In this document: piece by piece, positions 7,833 through 16,506 of the stretch
Layout: each line of letters begins with the position of its first letter
How positions within the stretch are numbered: position 1 is the stretch's first letter
Assembly: GCA_023438245.1 (NCBI GenBank)
Contig: JAEXRD010000140.1
Coordinates: 1-52,982, forward strand
From: Pseudomonadota bacterium
GTDB lineage: Bacteria; Desulfobacterota; Desulfovibrionia; Desulfovibrionales; Desulfovibrionaceae
Direction of reading: 5' to 3'
DNA length: 52,982 nt
Notes under the pieces: model-generated
Told to the model about the DNA's origin: nothing
Databases searched by the model: none
The model's input: the letters and a program-made list of their open reading frames with translations, nothing else
Made by a program: the position numbers and the translations under genes

Positions 7833-9018
7833 GCGCGCCTCCCGCCCCGGCGGGGCCGGCCTTGGCGGCGGTTTCCGGCTCGGGCCGGCCCAGCAGCAGC
7901 ACCCCGTCGAACCCGGAGAGCGGCTGGCTGTCCGGCGGGTTGGTCAGCACGCGCGCGCCCTGGCTGCCCAGCTTGGTCTCCCGGCCGTAGGACTGGAACA
8001 GCTCCAGGATGAACTGGTCCAGGGCCGAGCCCTCGTCCAGGATGTCCTCCAGGGCCAGCTCGCGGGCGGTCTGGCACAGGGCCAGGGGCAGGCAGCCCTC
8101 GCGCTTGCGCAACTCGCGGCAGAACTGGCCCCAGACCTTGTCCTTGTCCTCGGCGGAGAGCGGGCGCAGGCTGAGCAGCGGACGCCCGCCCTGCAGGCCC
8201 AGCAGCGCCTGGAGCAGGCTCCAGGCCGGGGGCGCGCTGCCCAGCAGGGCCATGATCCCGCTGGAGATCTCGCCGCGGTCGATGAGCTCGCTGACCCCGG
8301 CGTGCAGCAGGTGCACGCGGTTTTCCGGCAGGGCGGCCTCGGCGTAGATGGGCACCTTGGGCGACATGCCGCGCACGGTGAGGGCGGCGTAGATGCTCTG
8401 CTGGTCCGACTCGTGCGGGGCCAGGCCGTCCTGGCGCAGGATGTAGACCAGGCTGGCGTGGCCGGGCCGGGCCTTGTGCAGCACGTTCTCGTGGGTGATG
8501 TGGCCGGTGACGAAGTCCAGCCTGTCGCCCAGGTCGAGCTGGTAGGCGATCTCGTCGCGGCGCTCCTCGGGCAGGTCGGTCACCACCACCAGCCCGGCGC
8601 GCTCGATGACCCCGTTCTCGCACAGGCCCCGCACCAGCCCCTGGGCCGAGGAATTCCACCCCAGCACGATGACGTGTCCGCTCTGTTTCACCTCAAGCAG
8701 CCCCTTGCGTTTCTTGGCCTTGCGCTCCACCAAGAGCGAGGCCAGGTTGCCCGAGAGGGTGGACACCATGCCGATGCCCCCGGCCATGACCAGGATGCCC
8801 AGCGCCTTGCCCGCCGTGCTGGCGGGCACGATGTCGCCGTAGCCCACCGTGGTCAGCGTCACCACGCTCCACCACAGGGCCTCGAAGAAGTCCTTGCCCG
8901 CGGGCCGGGCCTCCAGCAGGTAGAACCCGGTGCTGGAGAAGGCCAGCATCAGCCCGATGCCGAGCAGCAGCTTGCCCGTGCCGCTTCTCAGCCAGGCGGG
9001 AAGCTGCACGGCGCTCAT
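7822..9018 (-). CDS. Two-TM potassium channel with TrkA-N (RCK) domain
   Basis: A 398-aa inner-membrane channel: TM1 (about 15-35), pore helix and selectivity filter TLTTVGYGDIVP (about 54-65), TM2 (about 68-95), then a cytoplasmic RCK/TrkA-N Rossmann domain from HVIVLGWNSSAQGL (about 114) to about 240 and a further C-terminal domain. Architecture follows MthK/Kch-type channels. Here the TrkA Gly motif is GWNSSA, so nucleotide binding is uncertain. It is the first gene of a two-gene unit with the overlapping cNMP-binding protein. A candidate promoter with an inverted repeat lies at 9072-9114. Confidence 0.88.
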   Translation of the reverse strand: MSAVQLPAWLRSGTGKLLLGIGLMLAFSSTGFYLLEARPAGKDFFEALWWSVVTLTTVGYGDIVPASTAGKALGILVMAGGIGMVSTLSGNLASLLVERKAKKRKGLLEVKQSGHVIVLGWNSSAQGLVRGLCENGVIERAGLVVVTDLPEERRDEIAYQLDLGDRLDFVTGHITHENVLHKARPGHASLVYILRQDGLAPHESDQQSIYAALTVRGMSPKVPIYAEAALPENRVHLLHAGVSELIDRGEISSGIMALLGSAPPAWSLLQALLGLQGGRPLLSLRPLSAEDKDKVWGQFCRELRKREGCLPLALCQTARELALEDILDEGSALDQFILELFQSYGRETKLGSQGARVLTNPPDSQPLSGFDGVLLLGRPEPETAAKAGPAGAGGAHGC

Positions 9019-9071
9019 GCGCCTTGGCTCCGGAGAGGAAGGTGGCGGGCTTGGATGGAGGACATGACTGG

Positions 9072-9114
9072 AAACTAGCGCAGACTACGCAGAAATCAAG
9101 AACAAAACTGCGTA
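9072..9114 (-). promoter_or_regulatory. Candidate channel promoter with 7-bp inverted repeat
   Basis: On the minus strand TTGATT (9094-9099) and TAGTTT (9072-9077) are spaced 16 bp. A dyad TACGCAG (9086-9092) / CTGCGTA (9108-9114) overlaps the -35 side, which is a plausible operator. The region is AT-richer than the flanks. Both boxes are only partial matches to consensus. Confidence 0.4.
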
Positions 9115-9152
9115 ACCGGCCCAAGGGGGGTAAAAAACACGTAAACGGGGGC

Positions 9153-10592
9153 TCAGGACCTGGGCCGCACCACCCGGTCCACCTTCTCCGGCTTGGTGGC
9201 GAACAGCCTGCGGCGCATGAGCGAGAGCAGGCAGCCGCACAGGGCCATGCCCGCACCCACGCTGAGCGCGGCGTGGAACCCGCTGAAGAAGGCCGCCTGG
9301 GCCCCCAGGCCCGCGGCCAGGCCGGAGCCCCGGAAGCCCTCGAACACCGTGGTGGCCACGGCGATGCCCGAGACCATGCCCACGTTGCGCACCAGGGCCA
9401 GCACGCCGCCCACCACGCCCACCTTGTCCTGCGGGGCGCTGGAGAGCACGCTGTTGTTGTTGGGCGACATGAAGATGCCCACACCCAGGCCCAGCACCAT
9501 CTGCCCCGCGAAGATGCGCCACATGGGCGTGTCCGGCCCCAGCAGCGACTGGTTGAGCAGCCCCAGGCAGGTGACGAAGAGCCCCAGCGAGGTCAGCGTG
9601 GCGAAGTTCACCCGCTCGGAGAGGTAGCCGCTTATCGGGGCCACCACGGCCATGGTCATGGGCAGGGTGGAGAGCACCAGCCCGGTCATGGCGGGCTCCA
9701 GGCGCATCTGCTCCTGCAGGTAGAAGGGCAGCAGGATGGCGTTGGCGAACATGGCGTTGAAGGCCGTGAGGGCCACCACGTTGCCCGAAAGGAAGGGCCA
9801 GATGCGGAACAGCGACAGGTCGATCATGGGCTTGTCCACGCGCGCCTCCCAGCGCCCGAAGGCCCAGAACCCCAGCAGCGCCACGATGAGCGCGCCCAGC
9901 ACCGGAACCGAGGTCCAGCCCCAGTCGTGGCCGTGGATGACGCCCAAGAGCAGGCCGGTCATGGACACCGCGAAGATCACCGCGCCCGGCAGGTCCAGCG
10001 AGGTGTCGGCGTGGCGCTCGGCCCGGGGCAGGAAACGCCGGGCGATCCACACCCCGGCCAGGCCGATGGGCAGGTTCACGTAGAACACGCTCTCCCAGCC
10101 GAAGCCCTGGATGAGCACGCCGCCCAGGCCCGGGCCGGTGAGCGAGCCCAGCGCCACCACCATGCCGATGAAGCCCAGCGCCCGGCCGCGCGTGGGTCCG
10201 GGAAAGGCCGCCATGATGATGGCCGGGCCGTTGGCCATGAGCATGGCCGCGCCCAGGCCCTGCAGCACGCGCGCGGCGATGAGCGCCCACAGCGAGGGCG
10301 CGGCTCCGCACAGCAGGCTGGCCACGGTGAACAGGCCGAACCCGGCCTGGTACACCCGGCTGCGGCCCAGGGTGTCGCCCAGCCGCCCGAACAGCGGCAG
10401 CAGGCAGGAGATGACCAGGAAATAGGCGGCCACGATCCACTGCACCTCGGGCAGCGAGGCCTGGAACCCCTGGGCGATGGTGGGCAGGGCCGTGTTCACG
10501 ATGCCGGCGTCCAGCGTGGCCATGAAGGTGCCCGTGGCGGCCACCCCCAGCGCCTTCCAGTCTCCGCTCCCGCCGTTTTGCTGCTGCGCCAT
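9153..10592 (-). CDS. DHA2-family MFS drug exporter
   Basis: A 479-aa, 14-TM-type major facilitator. Motif D1/N-terminal TM1 (ATGTFMATLDAGIVNTALPTIA), motif A (GRLGDTLGR, about 70-78) and the antiporter motif C (LTGPGLGGVL, about 150) are clear, as expected for proton-driven export of drugs or organic compounds. ATG 10592 has GGGGAGG five bases upstream. It is divergent from the TetR gene across a 103-bp promoter region, so it may be controlled by that regulator together with the RND genes on the other side. Substrate unknown. Confidence 0.9.
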   Translation of the reverse strand: MAQQQNGGSGDWKALGVAATGTFMATLDAGIVNTALPTIAQGFQASLPEVQWIVAAYFLVISCLLPLFGRLGDTLGRSRVYQAGFGLFTVASLLCGAAPSLWALIAARVLQGLGAAMLMANGPAIIMAAFPGPTRGRALGFIGMVVALGSLTGPGLGGVLIQGFGWESVFYVNLPIGLAGVWIARRFLPRAERHADTSLDLPGAVIFAVSMTGLLLGVIHGHDWGWTSVPVLGALIVALLGFWAFGRWEARVDKPMIDLSLFRIWPFLSGNVVALTAFNAMFANAILLPFYLQEQMRLEPAMTGLVLSTLPMTMAVVAPISGYLSERVNFATLTSLGLFVTCLGLLNQSLLGPDTPMWRIFAGQMVLGLGVGIFMSPNNNSVLSSAPQDKVGVVGGVLALVRNVGMVSGIAVATTVFEGFRGSGLAAGLGAQAAFFSGFHAALSVGAGMALCGCLLSLMRRRLFATKPEKVDRVVRPRS

Positions 10593-10642
10593 GCGCCTCC
10601 CCTGTGTTCACCTGAAAATCGCGTCAGGCCCTGGTATTCCAT

Positions 10643-10669
10643 TTGACAACATCAATCAAGCGTTTTAAT
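10643..10669 (+). promoter_or_regulatory. Candidate promoter for tetR-RND operon
   Basis: A perfect -35 box TTGACA (10643-10648) is followed after 15 bp by TTTAAT (10664-10669); TAATCT at 17 bp is the weaker alternative. The region between the divergent MFS and TetR genes is markedly AT-rich. A start about 10 bp downstream leaves a short leader with the GGAGGAG ribosome site of tetR. I see no strong dyad that would fix the repressor site. Confidence 0.5.
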
Positions 10670-10695
10670 CTCTCGTTTCAAACATGGAGGAGAAC

Positions 10696-11352
10696 ATGGG
10701 CAACGTAGGGGGCGAGGACACCAAGCGCAGGCTGCTGGACGCCGCCGGGGAGATCTTCGCGCAGGCGGGCTTCAAGGCCGCCACGGTGCGCGACATCTGC
10801 CGCCTGGCCAAGGCCAACGTGGCCGCGGTGCACTACCACTTCGGCGACAAGATGGGCCTGTACACGGCCCTGCTGACCGAAGCCTTCGAGGAGGGGCTGC
10901 GGCGCTACCCGCCCGACATGGGCCTGCCGGAGGGCGCCAGCGCCGAGCAGCGCCTGCACGCCTTCGTGCTCTCGTTCCTGCTGCGCACCCTGGGCCAGGG
11001 CCGCTACGCCTGGTGCGGCAAGCTCATGGCCCGCGAGATGCACGAGCCCACCGAGGCCCTGGACCAGCTGGTGGCCACCCACATCCGACCGCTCTCCGGG
11101 CGCATCCGCGGCATCGTGGCCGAGCTGATGGACCTTCCGGCGGAGCACCCCTGCGTGCGCCTGAGCACCATGAGCGTGGTGGGCCAGTGCCAGTACATCT
11201 TCCGCTCCCGGGCGGTCATCGGCAAGGTGGCTCCGGAACTCCAGCTCGACGAGCAGGGCGTCCGCGATCTGGCCAAGCATATCACGGACTTCTCGCTGGC
11301 GGCCCTCAAGCATATTCCCTATCAATCCGATGAGGCTTTACGAGCCATATAA
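10696..11352 (+). CDS. TetR-family regulator, CecR (YbiH)-like
   Basis: A 218-aa DNA-binding repressor with the N-terminal TetR helix-turn-helix (TKRRLLDAAGEIFAQAGFKA, then VRDICRLAKANVAAVHYHFGDK) at about 8-58 and a C-terminal ligand domain like CecR (DUF1956 type, ARGMHEPTEALDQLV-like segment). ATG 10696 is preferred because GGAGGAG at 10686-10692 precedes it; an in-frame ATG at 10684 overlaps that site. CecR-type regulators control drug efflux genes in known cases; here the RND genes follow 31 bp downstream and the MFS gene is divergent, so both are likely targets. Confidence 0.88.
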   Translation: MGNVGGEDTKRRLLDAAGEIFAQAGFKAATVRDICRLAKANVAAVHYHFGDKMGLYTALLTEAFEEGLRRYPPDMGLPEGASAEQRLHAFVLSFLLRTLGQGRYAWCGKLMAREMHEPTEALDQLVATHIRPLSGRIRGIVAELMDLPAEHPCVRLSTMSVVGQCQYIFRSRAVIGKVAPELQLDEQGVRDLAKHITDFSLAALKHIPYQSDEALRAI

Positions 11353-11383
11353 CCTGCAACCATCCATGGATCAGGCCGGACAT

Positions 11384-12595
11384 ATGACCCTCCCCTTCCC
11401 CCGCATACCGTTTGCCATCCTGGCCCTGATCCTCCCGCTGCTGGCCGCCTGCGGGCGTGGCGACGCCGGAGACGCCAAGGCCAAGCGCCCCATCCCCGTG
11501 CAGGTCGCCCAGGCCCGGGTGGCCGACGTGCCCGTGCTGGTCAACGCCGTTGGCAACGTGGAGGCCTACGCCAGCGTGGCCGTGAAGCCGCAAGTGGGCG
11601 GCGCCATCTCGCGCCAGCTGGTGCGCGACGGCCAGGACGTGCAGAAGGGCACGCCGCTGTTCGTCATCGACCAGCGCACCTACCAGGCCGCCGTGCAGGA
11701 GGCCCAGGCCAAGCTGCAGAAGGATCAGGCCCAGGCCGCCAAGGCCGAGGACGACCTGAAGCGCTTCCGCGCCCTGTTCGAGCAGGGCGCCGTGAGCCGC
11801 GAGCAGCTGGAGCAGATGCAGACCAACGCCGAGAGCCTGCGCGCCTCGCTGGCCCTGGACCGCGCCCAGGTGGAGCAGGCCCGGCTGCAGCTGGGCTACG
11901 CCACCATCACCTCGCCCATCGCCGGCCGCGCGGGCAACGTGCTGCTGCACGAGGGCAACCTGGTCAAGGCCAACGACGACCGCGTGCTGGTGGTGCTCAA
12001 CCAGATCGAGCCGATCTTCGTCACCTTCGCCGTGCCGGAGGTCCACCTGCCGGAGATCCAGGCCCAGGCCGCCAAGGGGCTGCTGAAGGTCGAGGCCCGC
12101 ACCGGCGAGGGCGAGCTGCTGGACACCGGCAAGCTCGCCAGCATCGACAACAGCGTGGACAAGGCCACGGGCACCATCCGCATCAAGGCCGAGTTCGCCA
12201 ACAAGGACAAGAAGCTCTGGCCCGGCCAGTTCGTGCGCGCGCACCTGCGCCTGGCCGAGCGCAAGGGCGCCATCCTGGTGCCCGCCCAGGCCGTGCAGAA
12301 CGGCATAAACGGCCCCTACGCCTTCGTCGTCAAGGACGACATGACCGTGGAGATGCGCCAGGTGGCCACCACCCCCGGCCCGGACCAGCTGCTGGTGGTG
12401 GACAAGGGCGTGGACGCCGGGGAGAAGGTCGTCACCGACGGCCAGCTCATGCTGGTGCCAGGCACCCTGGTGGAGATCAAGCCGGGCGCGCAGCAGGCGG
12501 GCGAAAAGCCCAAGGGCGGCGACAACGCCACCGCGCCCGCCAGTGCGCCCGGTGCCCCCGGCCAGGCCAACGCCACCGGCAAGCCCGCCCAGTAG
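11384..12595 (+). CDS. RND periplasmic adaptor (membrane fusion) lipoprotein
   Basis: A 403-aa HlyD/AcrA-type adaptor joining an inner-membrane RND pump to an outer-membrane channel. It begins with a lipoprotein signal (AILALILPLLAAC, lipid-anchored Cys23), then the barrel-sandwich and alpha-hairpin region (residues about 50-190, VKPQVGGAISRQLVRDGQDVQKGTPLFVID-type signature in part), beta-barrel and membrane-proximal domains. The C-terminus is Ala/Pro/Gly-rich. In-frame ATGs at 11330 and 11366 are alternatives; 11384 gives the best lipoprotein signal but has only a weak ribosome site. MdtA is the closest named type I recognise. No outer-membrane TolC gene follows. Confidence 0.88.
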   Translation: MTLPFPRIPFAILALILPLLAACGRGDAGDAKAKRPIPVQVAQARVADVPVLVNAVGNVEAYASVAVKPQVGGAISRQLVRDGQDVQKGTPLFVIDQRTYQAAVQEAQAKLQKDQAQAAKAEDDLKRFRALFEQGAVSREQLEQMQTNAESLRASLALDRAQVEQARLQLGYATITSPIAGRAGNVLLHEGNLVKANDDRVLVVLNQIEPIFVTFAVPEVHLPEIQAQAAKGLLKVEARTGEGELLDTGKLASIDNSVDKATGTIRIKAEFANKDKKLWPGQFVRAHLRLAERKGAILVPAQAVQNGINGPYAFVVKDDMTVEMRQVATTPGPDQLLVVDKGVDAGEKVVTDGQLMLVPGTLVEIKPGAQQAGEKPKGGDNATAPASAPGAPGQANATGKPAQ

Positions 12596-12607
12596 CCGGA
12601 AGCAGCC

Positions 12608-15600
12608 ATGAACCCCTCCCGCATCTTCATCGAGCGCCCGGTCATGACCACGCTGGTCATGGCCGCCATCCTCATTTTCGGCATCATGGCCTACTTCAAG
12701 CTGCCCGTCTCCGACCTGCCCAACGTGGACTTCCCCACGCTGCAGGTCAGCGCCACCATGAACGGCGCCAGCCCCGAGACCATGGCCGCCTCCATCGCCA
12801 CCCCGCTGGAGAAGGAGTTCTCCACCATCGCGGGCATCGACTCCATGACCAGCACCAACACCCTGGGCACCACGCGCATCACGCTGCAGTTCGACCTGGA
12901 CCGCAACATCGACGCCGCCGCCCAGGACGTGCAGGCGGCCATCGCCTCGGCCCAGCGCAACCTGCCCTCGGACCTGCCCACCCCGCCGGTGCTGCGCAAG
13001 GTCAACCCCGCGGACCAGCCCATCCTGTACCTGGCCGTCAGCTCCCCCACCCTGCCGCTCTACCAGGTCAACGAATACGCCGAGACGCTCTTGGCCCAGC
13101 GCATCTCCATGATTTCCGGCGTGGCCCAGGTGCTGGTGTACGGCCAGCAGAAGTACGCCGTGCGCATCCAGCTCGACCCCAACCAGCTGGCCGCCCGCGA
13201 GATCGGCGTGGACGAGGTGGCCGAGGCCGTGCGCCGGGGCAACTCCAACATCGCCACGGGCACGCTCTCCGGGCCGCAGCGCGAATACACCGTACAGGCC
13301 AGCGGCCAGCTGGCCGACGCGGGGGCCTACCGCCCGCTCGTCATCGCCTACCGCAACGGCGCGCCCGTGCGCCTGGCCGACGTGGGCGACGCCATCGACA
13401 GCGCGGAGAACAACAAGCGCTTCAACCGCTACATCCGCACCCCCGCCCTGGTGCTGGCCATCCAGCGCCAGCCCGGCACCAACACCGTGGGCGTGGTGGA
13501 CGCCATCAAGAAGGTGCTGCCCCAGTACACCGCGCAGATGCCCGCCTCCGTGAAGGTGGAGACGCTCATCGACCGCTCCGAGTCCATCCGCGAGAGCGTG
13601 GACGACGTGAAGTTCACGCTCGTGCTCACCGTGGTGCTGGTGGTCATGGTCATCTTCCTGTTCCTCAGGAACGTCTCGGCCACCATCATCCCCAGCCTGG
13701 CGCTGCCGCTGTCCGTCATCGGCACGTTCGCGCTCATGCTCCAGTTCAAGTTCAACCTGGACAACATCTCGCTCATGGCGCTCACGCTGGCCGTGGGCTT
13801 CGTGGTGGACGACGCCATCGTGGTGCTGGAGAACATCGTGCGCCACGTGGAGCAGGGCATGCCCGTGCGCGAGGCGGCCATGAAGGGCTCCGGCGAGATC
13901 GGCTTCACCATCGTGTCCATGACCATCTCGCTGGCCGCGGTGTTCATCCCGGTGCTGTTCATGGGCGGGGTGGTGGGCAGGCTGTTCAACGAGTTCGCCG
14001 TCACCATCATGGTGGCCATCCTGCTCTCGGGCTTCGTCTCGCTCACGCTCACGCCCATGCTGGCCAGCCTGATGCTCAAGCCCGGCAGCCACGGCGCGGA
14101 GCACGGCAAATTCTACGCCGTGACGGAAAGGGCCTTCCAGGCCCTCCTCCGGGGCTACGACACGACGCTGAAGTGGACCATGCGCCACCGCAGGATCACG
14201 CTGGGCTTCTCGCTTCTGCTGCTGCTCGCCACGGGCGCGCTGTTCCTGGTCATCCCCAAGGGCTTCATCCCCAGCGAGGACATCGGCCAGCTCACCGGCG
14301 TCACCGAGGCAGAGCAGGGCATCTCCATCGAATCCATGCTGGAGCACCAGAACCGCGTGGCCGAGGTCATCGCCGCCGACCCCAACGTGCAGGGCTTCAT
14401 GACCCTGGTGGGCGCGGGCGGGCCGAACCCGGCGGGCAATTCCGGCCGCCTGCTCATCCGCCTGAAGCCCCGGCACGAGCGCAAGATGAGCGCCGACGAG
14501 GTGCTCCAGTCCCTGCGCAAGAAGCTCGCGGGCATTCCCGGCATCAAGACCTTTTTGCAGAACCCGCCGCCCATCAACCTGGGGGCCAACTACTCCAAGG
14601 CGCTGTACCAGTTCAGCCTGCAAAGCCCCAACACCGCCGAGCTGTTCCAGTACGGCCAGGCGCTGGAGGCCCGGCTGCGCGAGCTGCCGGAGCTGCAGGA
14701 CGTGAACAGCGACCTCCAGCTCAAGAATCCCCAGGTGAACCTGACCATCGACCGCGACAAGGCCGCCGCCGTCGGCCTCACCGCCATGCAGATCGAGGAC
14801 GCCCTGGGCATCGCCTACGGCCCGCGCGAGGTCAGCACCATCTACGCGCCCAACAACTCCTACAAGGTGCTCATGGAGCTGGCGCCAAAGCACCAGCGCG
14901 ACCCGGCGGCCATCGACATGCTCTACGTGCGGTCAAGCTCCGGCAAGCTGGTGCCCTTCGGCACGCTGGTGAAGCGCGAAACCGGCGTGGGCCCCATGGC
15001 CGTGAACCACGCAGGCCAGCTGCCCTCGGTCACCGTCTCCTTCAACCTCAAGCCCGGCGTGTCGCTGGGCCAGGCCGTGGAGAAGGTCCAGGCCGCCGCG
15101 CGCGAACTGCTTCCCGCCGGGTACGCCACCAGCTTCCAGGGCACGGCGCAGGCCTTCCAGAAGTCCTTCGCGGGCCTGTGGGTGCTGCTCATCGTCTCCA
15201 TCGTGGTCATCTACATCGTGCTGGGCATCCTGTACGAAAGCTTCATCCACCCGCTGACCATCCTCTCCGGCCTGCCCAGCGCGGGCGCGGGCGCGCTCAT
15301 CACGCTCATGATCTTCCGGCTGGACCTGAACCTGTACGGCTTCGTGGGCATCATCATGCTCATCGGCATCGTGAAGAAGAACGCCATCATGATGATCGAC
15401 TTCGCCCTGGAGGCCCAGAGGGTCCAGGGCAAGGACGGCGAGACGGCCATCTACGAGGGCGCGCTGGTGCGCTTCCGGCCCATCATGATGACCACCATGG
15501 CCGCGCTCATGGGCACGCTGCCCATCGCCCTGGGCTTCGGCGCGGGGGCGGAGGCCCGCCGCCCGCTGGGCCTGGCCGTGGTGGGCGGGCTCATGGTCTC

Positions 15601-15733
15601 GCAGGTGCTGACGCTCTACTTCACACCGGTGTACTACGTGTACCTGGACAAGGCGCAGCGGAAGCTCTCGGCCCGCTTCGGCCGGGGCAAGCAAAAGGAC
15701 GACGCCCCCGCGCCGGAGGGCACAGGGGCGTAG
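12608..15733 (+). CDS. RND efflux transporter, MdtB/MdtC-like (HAE1)
   Basis: A 1041-aa inner-membrane proton-driven pump. It opens with the classic MNPSRIFIERPVMTTLVMAA, has two large periplasmic loops (about 40-335 and 560-870) and 12 TM segments. The proton-relay aspartates are visible in TM4, GFVVDDAIVVLEN (about 397-409). The TM11-12 end with GIVKKNAIMMIDFALEA is also typical. It starts 12 bp after the adaptor gene with GGAAG upstream, so both form one operon under the TetR gene. A single pump gene is present, where MdtBC systems have two. Copy 2 of the structured repeat follows the stop by 28 bp. Confidence 0.93.
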   Translation: MNPSRIFIERPVMTTLVMAAILIFGIMAYFKLPVSDLPNVDFPTLQVSATMNGASPETMAASIATPLEKEFSTIAGIDSMTSTNTLGTTRITLQFDLDRNIDAAAQDVQAAIASAQRNLPSDLPTPPVLRKVNPADQPILYLAVSSPTLPLYQVNEYAETLLAQRISMISGVAQVLVYGQQKYAVRIQLDPNQLAAREIGVDEVAEAVRRGNSNIATGTLSGPQREYTVQASGQLADAGAYRPLVIAYRNGAPVRLADVGDAIDSAENNKRFNRYIRTPALVLAIQRQPGTNTVGVVDAIKKVLPQYTAQMPASVKVETLIDRSESIRESVDDVKFTLVLTVVLVVMVIFLFLRNVSATIIPSLALPLSVIGTFALMLQFKFNLDNISLMALTLAVGFVVDDAIVVLENIVRHVEQGMPVREAAMKGSGEIGFTIVSMTISLAAVFIPVLFMGGVVGRLFNEFAVTIMVAILLSGFVSLTLTPMLASLMLKPGSHGAEHGKFYAVTERAFQALLRGYDTTLKWTMRHRRITLGFSLLLLLATGALFLVIPKGFIPSEDIGQLTGVTEAEQGISIESMLEHQNRVAEVIAADPNVQGFMTLVGAGGPNPAGNSGRLLIRLKPRHERKMSADEVLQSLRKKLAGIPGIKTFLQNPPPINLGANYSKALYQFSLQSPNTAELFQYGQALEARLRELPELQDVNSDLQLKNPQVNLTIDRDKAAAVGLTAMQIEDALGIAYGPREVSTIYAPNNSYKVLMELAPKHQRDPAAIDMLYVRSSSGKLVPFGTLVKRETGVGPMAVNHAGQLPSVTVSFNLKPGVSLGQAVEKVQAAARELLPAGYATSFQGTAQAFQKSFAGLWVLLIVSIVVIYIVLGILYESFIHPLTILSGLPSAGAGALITLMIFRLDLNLYGFVGIIMLIGIVKKNAIMMIDFALEAQRVQGKDGETAIYEGALVRFRPIMMTTMAALMGTLPIALGFGAGAEARRPLGLAVVGGLMVSQVLTLYFTPVYYVYLDKAQRKLSARFGRGKQKDDAPAPEGTGA

Positions 15734-15761
15734 TTCTGGGTGGGAGCCGCCTTTCTATTCT

Positions 15762-15908
15762 GGCGCTGTTCCCGGAAGATGGATTTCGGTTCCTGGCGAG
15801 GAAGAAGACGAACGGAGGCCGGGGATAGTACTTATGCGGTACAGCCCCGGACTCCGTTCGTCTTCCGACGAAGCCCAGGGATCGAAAGACGCTTCCCGGA
15901 ACAGCGCC
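15762..15908. repeat. Structured intergenic element, copy 2
   Basis: A 147-bp palindromic element between the convergent RND and CsoR-family genes. Outer arms are GGCGCTGTTCC (15762-15772) and its complement GGAACAGCGCC at 15898-15908. The inner stem is 14 bp and perfect: GAAGACGAACGGAG (15804-15817) with CTCCGTTCGTCTTC (15852-15865), continued by CCGGGG (15819-15824) with CCCCGG (15845-15850). The loop again contains two GTAC tetranucleotides. Relative to copy 1 the stem sequence differs on both sides in a compensating way. No T-run follows. Confidence 0.85.
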
Positions 15909-15912
15909 TACC

Positions 15913-16200
15913 CTAACCGTCGATGAAGTCGGAGATGAGCTTCACCAGCTTTTCGTACTGCGCCACCGGATCGCCCGTGGCCATGGACTGCTCCTGGCAG
16001 CGCAGCAGGTAGCGGCGCATGATCTGGCCCGTGGCCGAGCGCAAGGCCGAGCGCACGGCGCGCACCTGCACCAGGATGTCCTCGCACTCCTTGCCTTCCT
16101 CGATCATGCGCTGGATGCCGCGCACCTGGCCCTCGATGCGCTTCATGCGCGCCAGCACATCCTGCTTGAGGACTTCCTGGTCCCTGATCTCCTTGGGCAT
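15913..16200 (-). CDS. CsoR-family regulator with Cys-Tyr-Cys site, CstR-like persulfide sensor
   Basis: A 95-aa all-helical DNA-binding protein of the CsoR/RcnR/FrmR/CstR family (VLARMKRIEGQVRGIQRMI is the signature). At the three ligand positions of the family (offsets 0, 25 and 29) it has Cys39, Tyr64 and Cys68. Copper-sensing CsoR has Cys-His-Cys and RcnR Cys-His-His; loss of the His while keeping both Cys is the pattern of the persulfide sensor CstR. ATG 16200 has AGGAGG seven bases upstream; the open frame upstream is not homologous. It lies downstream of the rhodanese and thiosulfate/polysulfide reductase genes, which fits a sulfane-sulfur sensor. The assignment as CstR-like is inferred from residues and context. 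Confidence 0.82.
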   Translation of the reverse strand: MPKEIRDQEVLKQDVLARMKRIEGQVRGIQRMIEEGKECEDILVQVRAVRSALRSATGQIMRRYLLRCQEQSMATGDPVAQYEKLVKLISDFIDG

Positions 16201-16506
16201 GGTGGCCTCCTGGGGGGTCTGTGCGCATGGGCCGCACGCTATGCTCGCCGCCGGGCCGAGGTCCGCGCGCCCGCAGGAGCGGCGCAGGCAGGGGCCGGTG
16301 GATACCTGCCGGGGGTTCATGGCATTCTTGGCGAACAATTGCAAGGGACTGGCTCCCGGTGCTTACAGGTATCCCGGACCATTCCGGAAACCGCAGCGGT
16401 CTCTTAACGGAAATATCCGATTCATTCAATCAAGATTCGACCCCCCGAGCGGGGTGGGAGCAGGCCGGGAGGTTCCGTGGAACCCCCCGGCCGGTCATGG
16501 CGGGTG
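16201..16506 (-). other. 306-bp gene-free gap with hairpin after the rhodanese gene
   Basis: No credible gene is seen. A strong hairpin starts 14 bp after the rhodanese stop: 16479-16492 pairs with 16463-16476 (14 bp, one mismatch, 2-nt loop), followed by a second GC hairpin around 16437-16454. Neither has a T-run, so termination would be non-canonical or they act as 3' protective structures. The remainder should hold the promoter of the CsoR-family gene, but I cannot pick convincing boxes. A weak operator-like string ATACC-TGCC-GGGGGT is at 16302-16316. Confidence 0.45.

Noticed and set aside
15913..16200. Copper (CsoR) or nickel/cobalt (RcnR) or formaldehyde (FrmR) sensor
   Set aside because: The conserved His at position 64 is Tyr and no metal or formaldehyde gene is adjacent.
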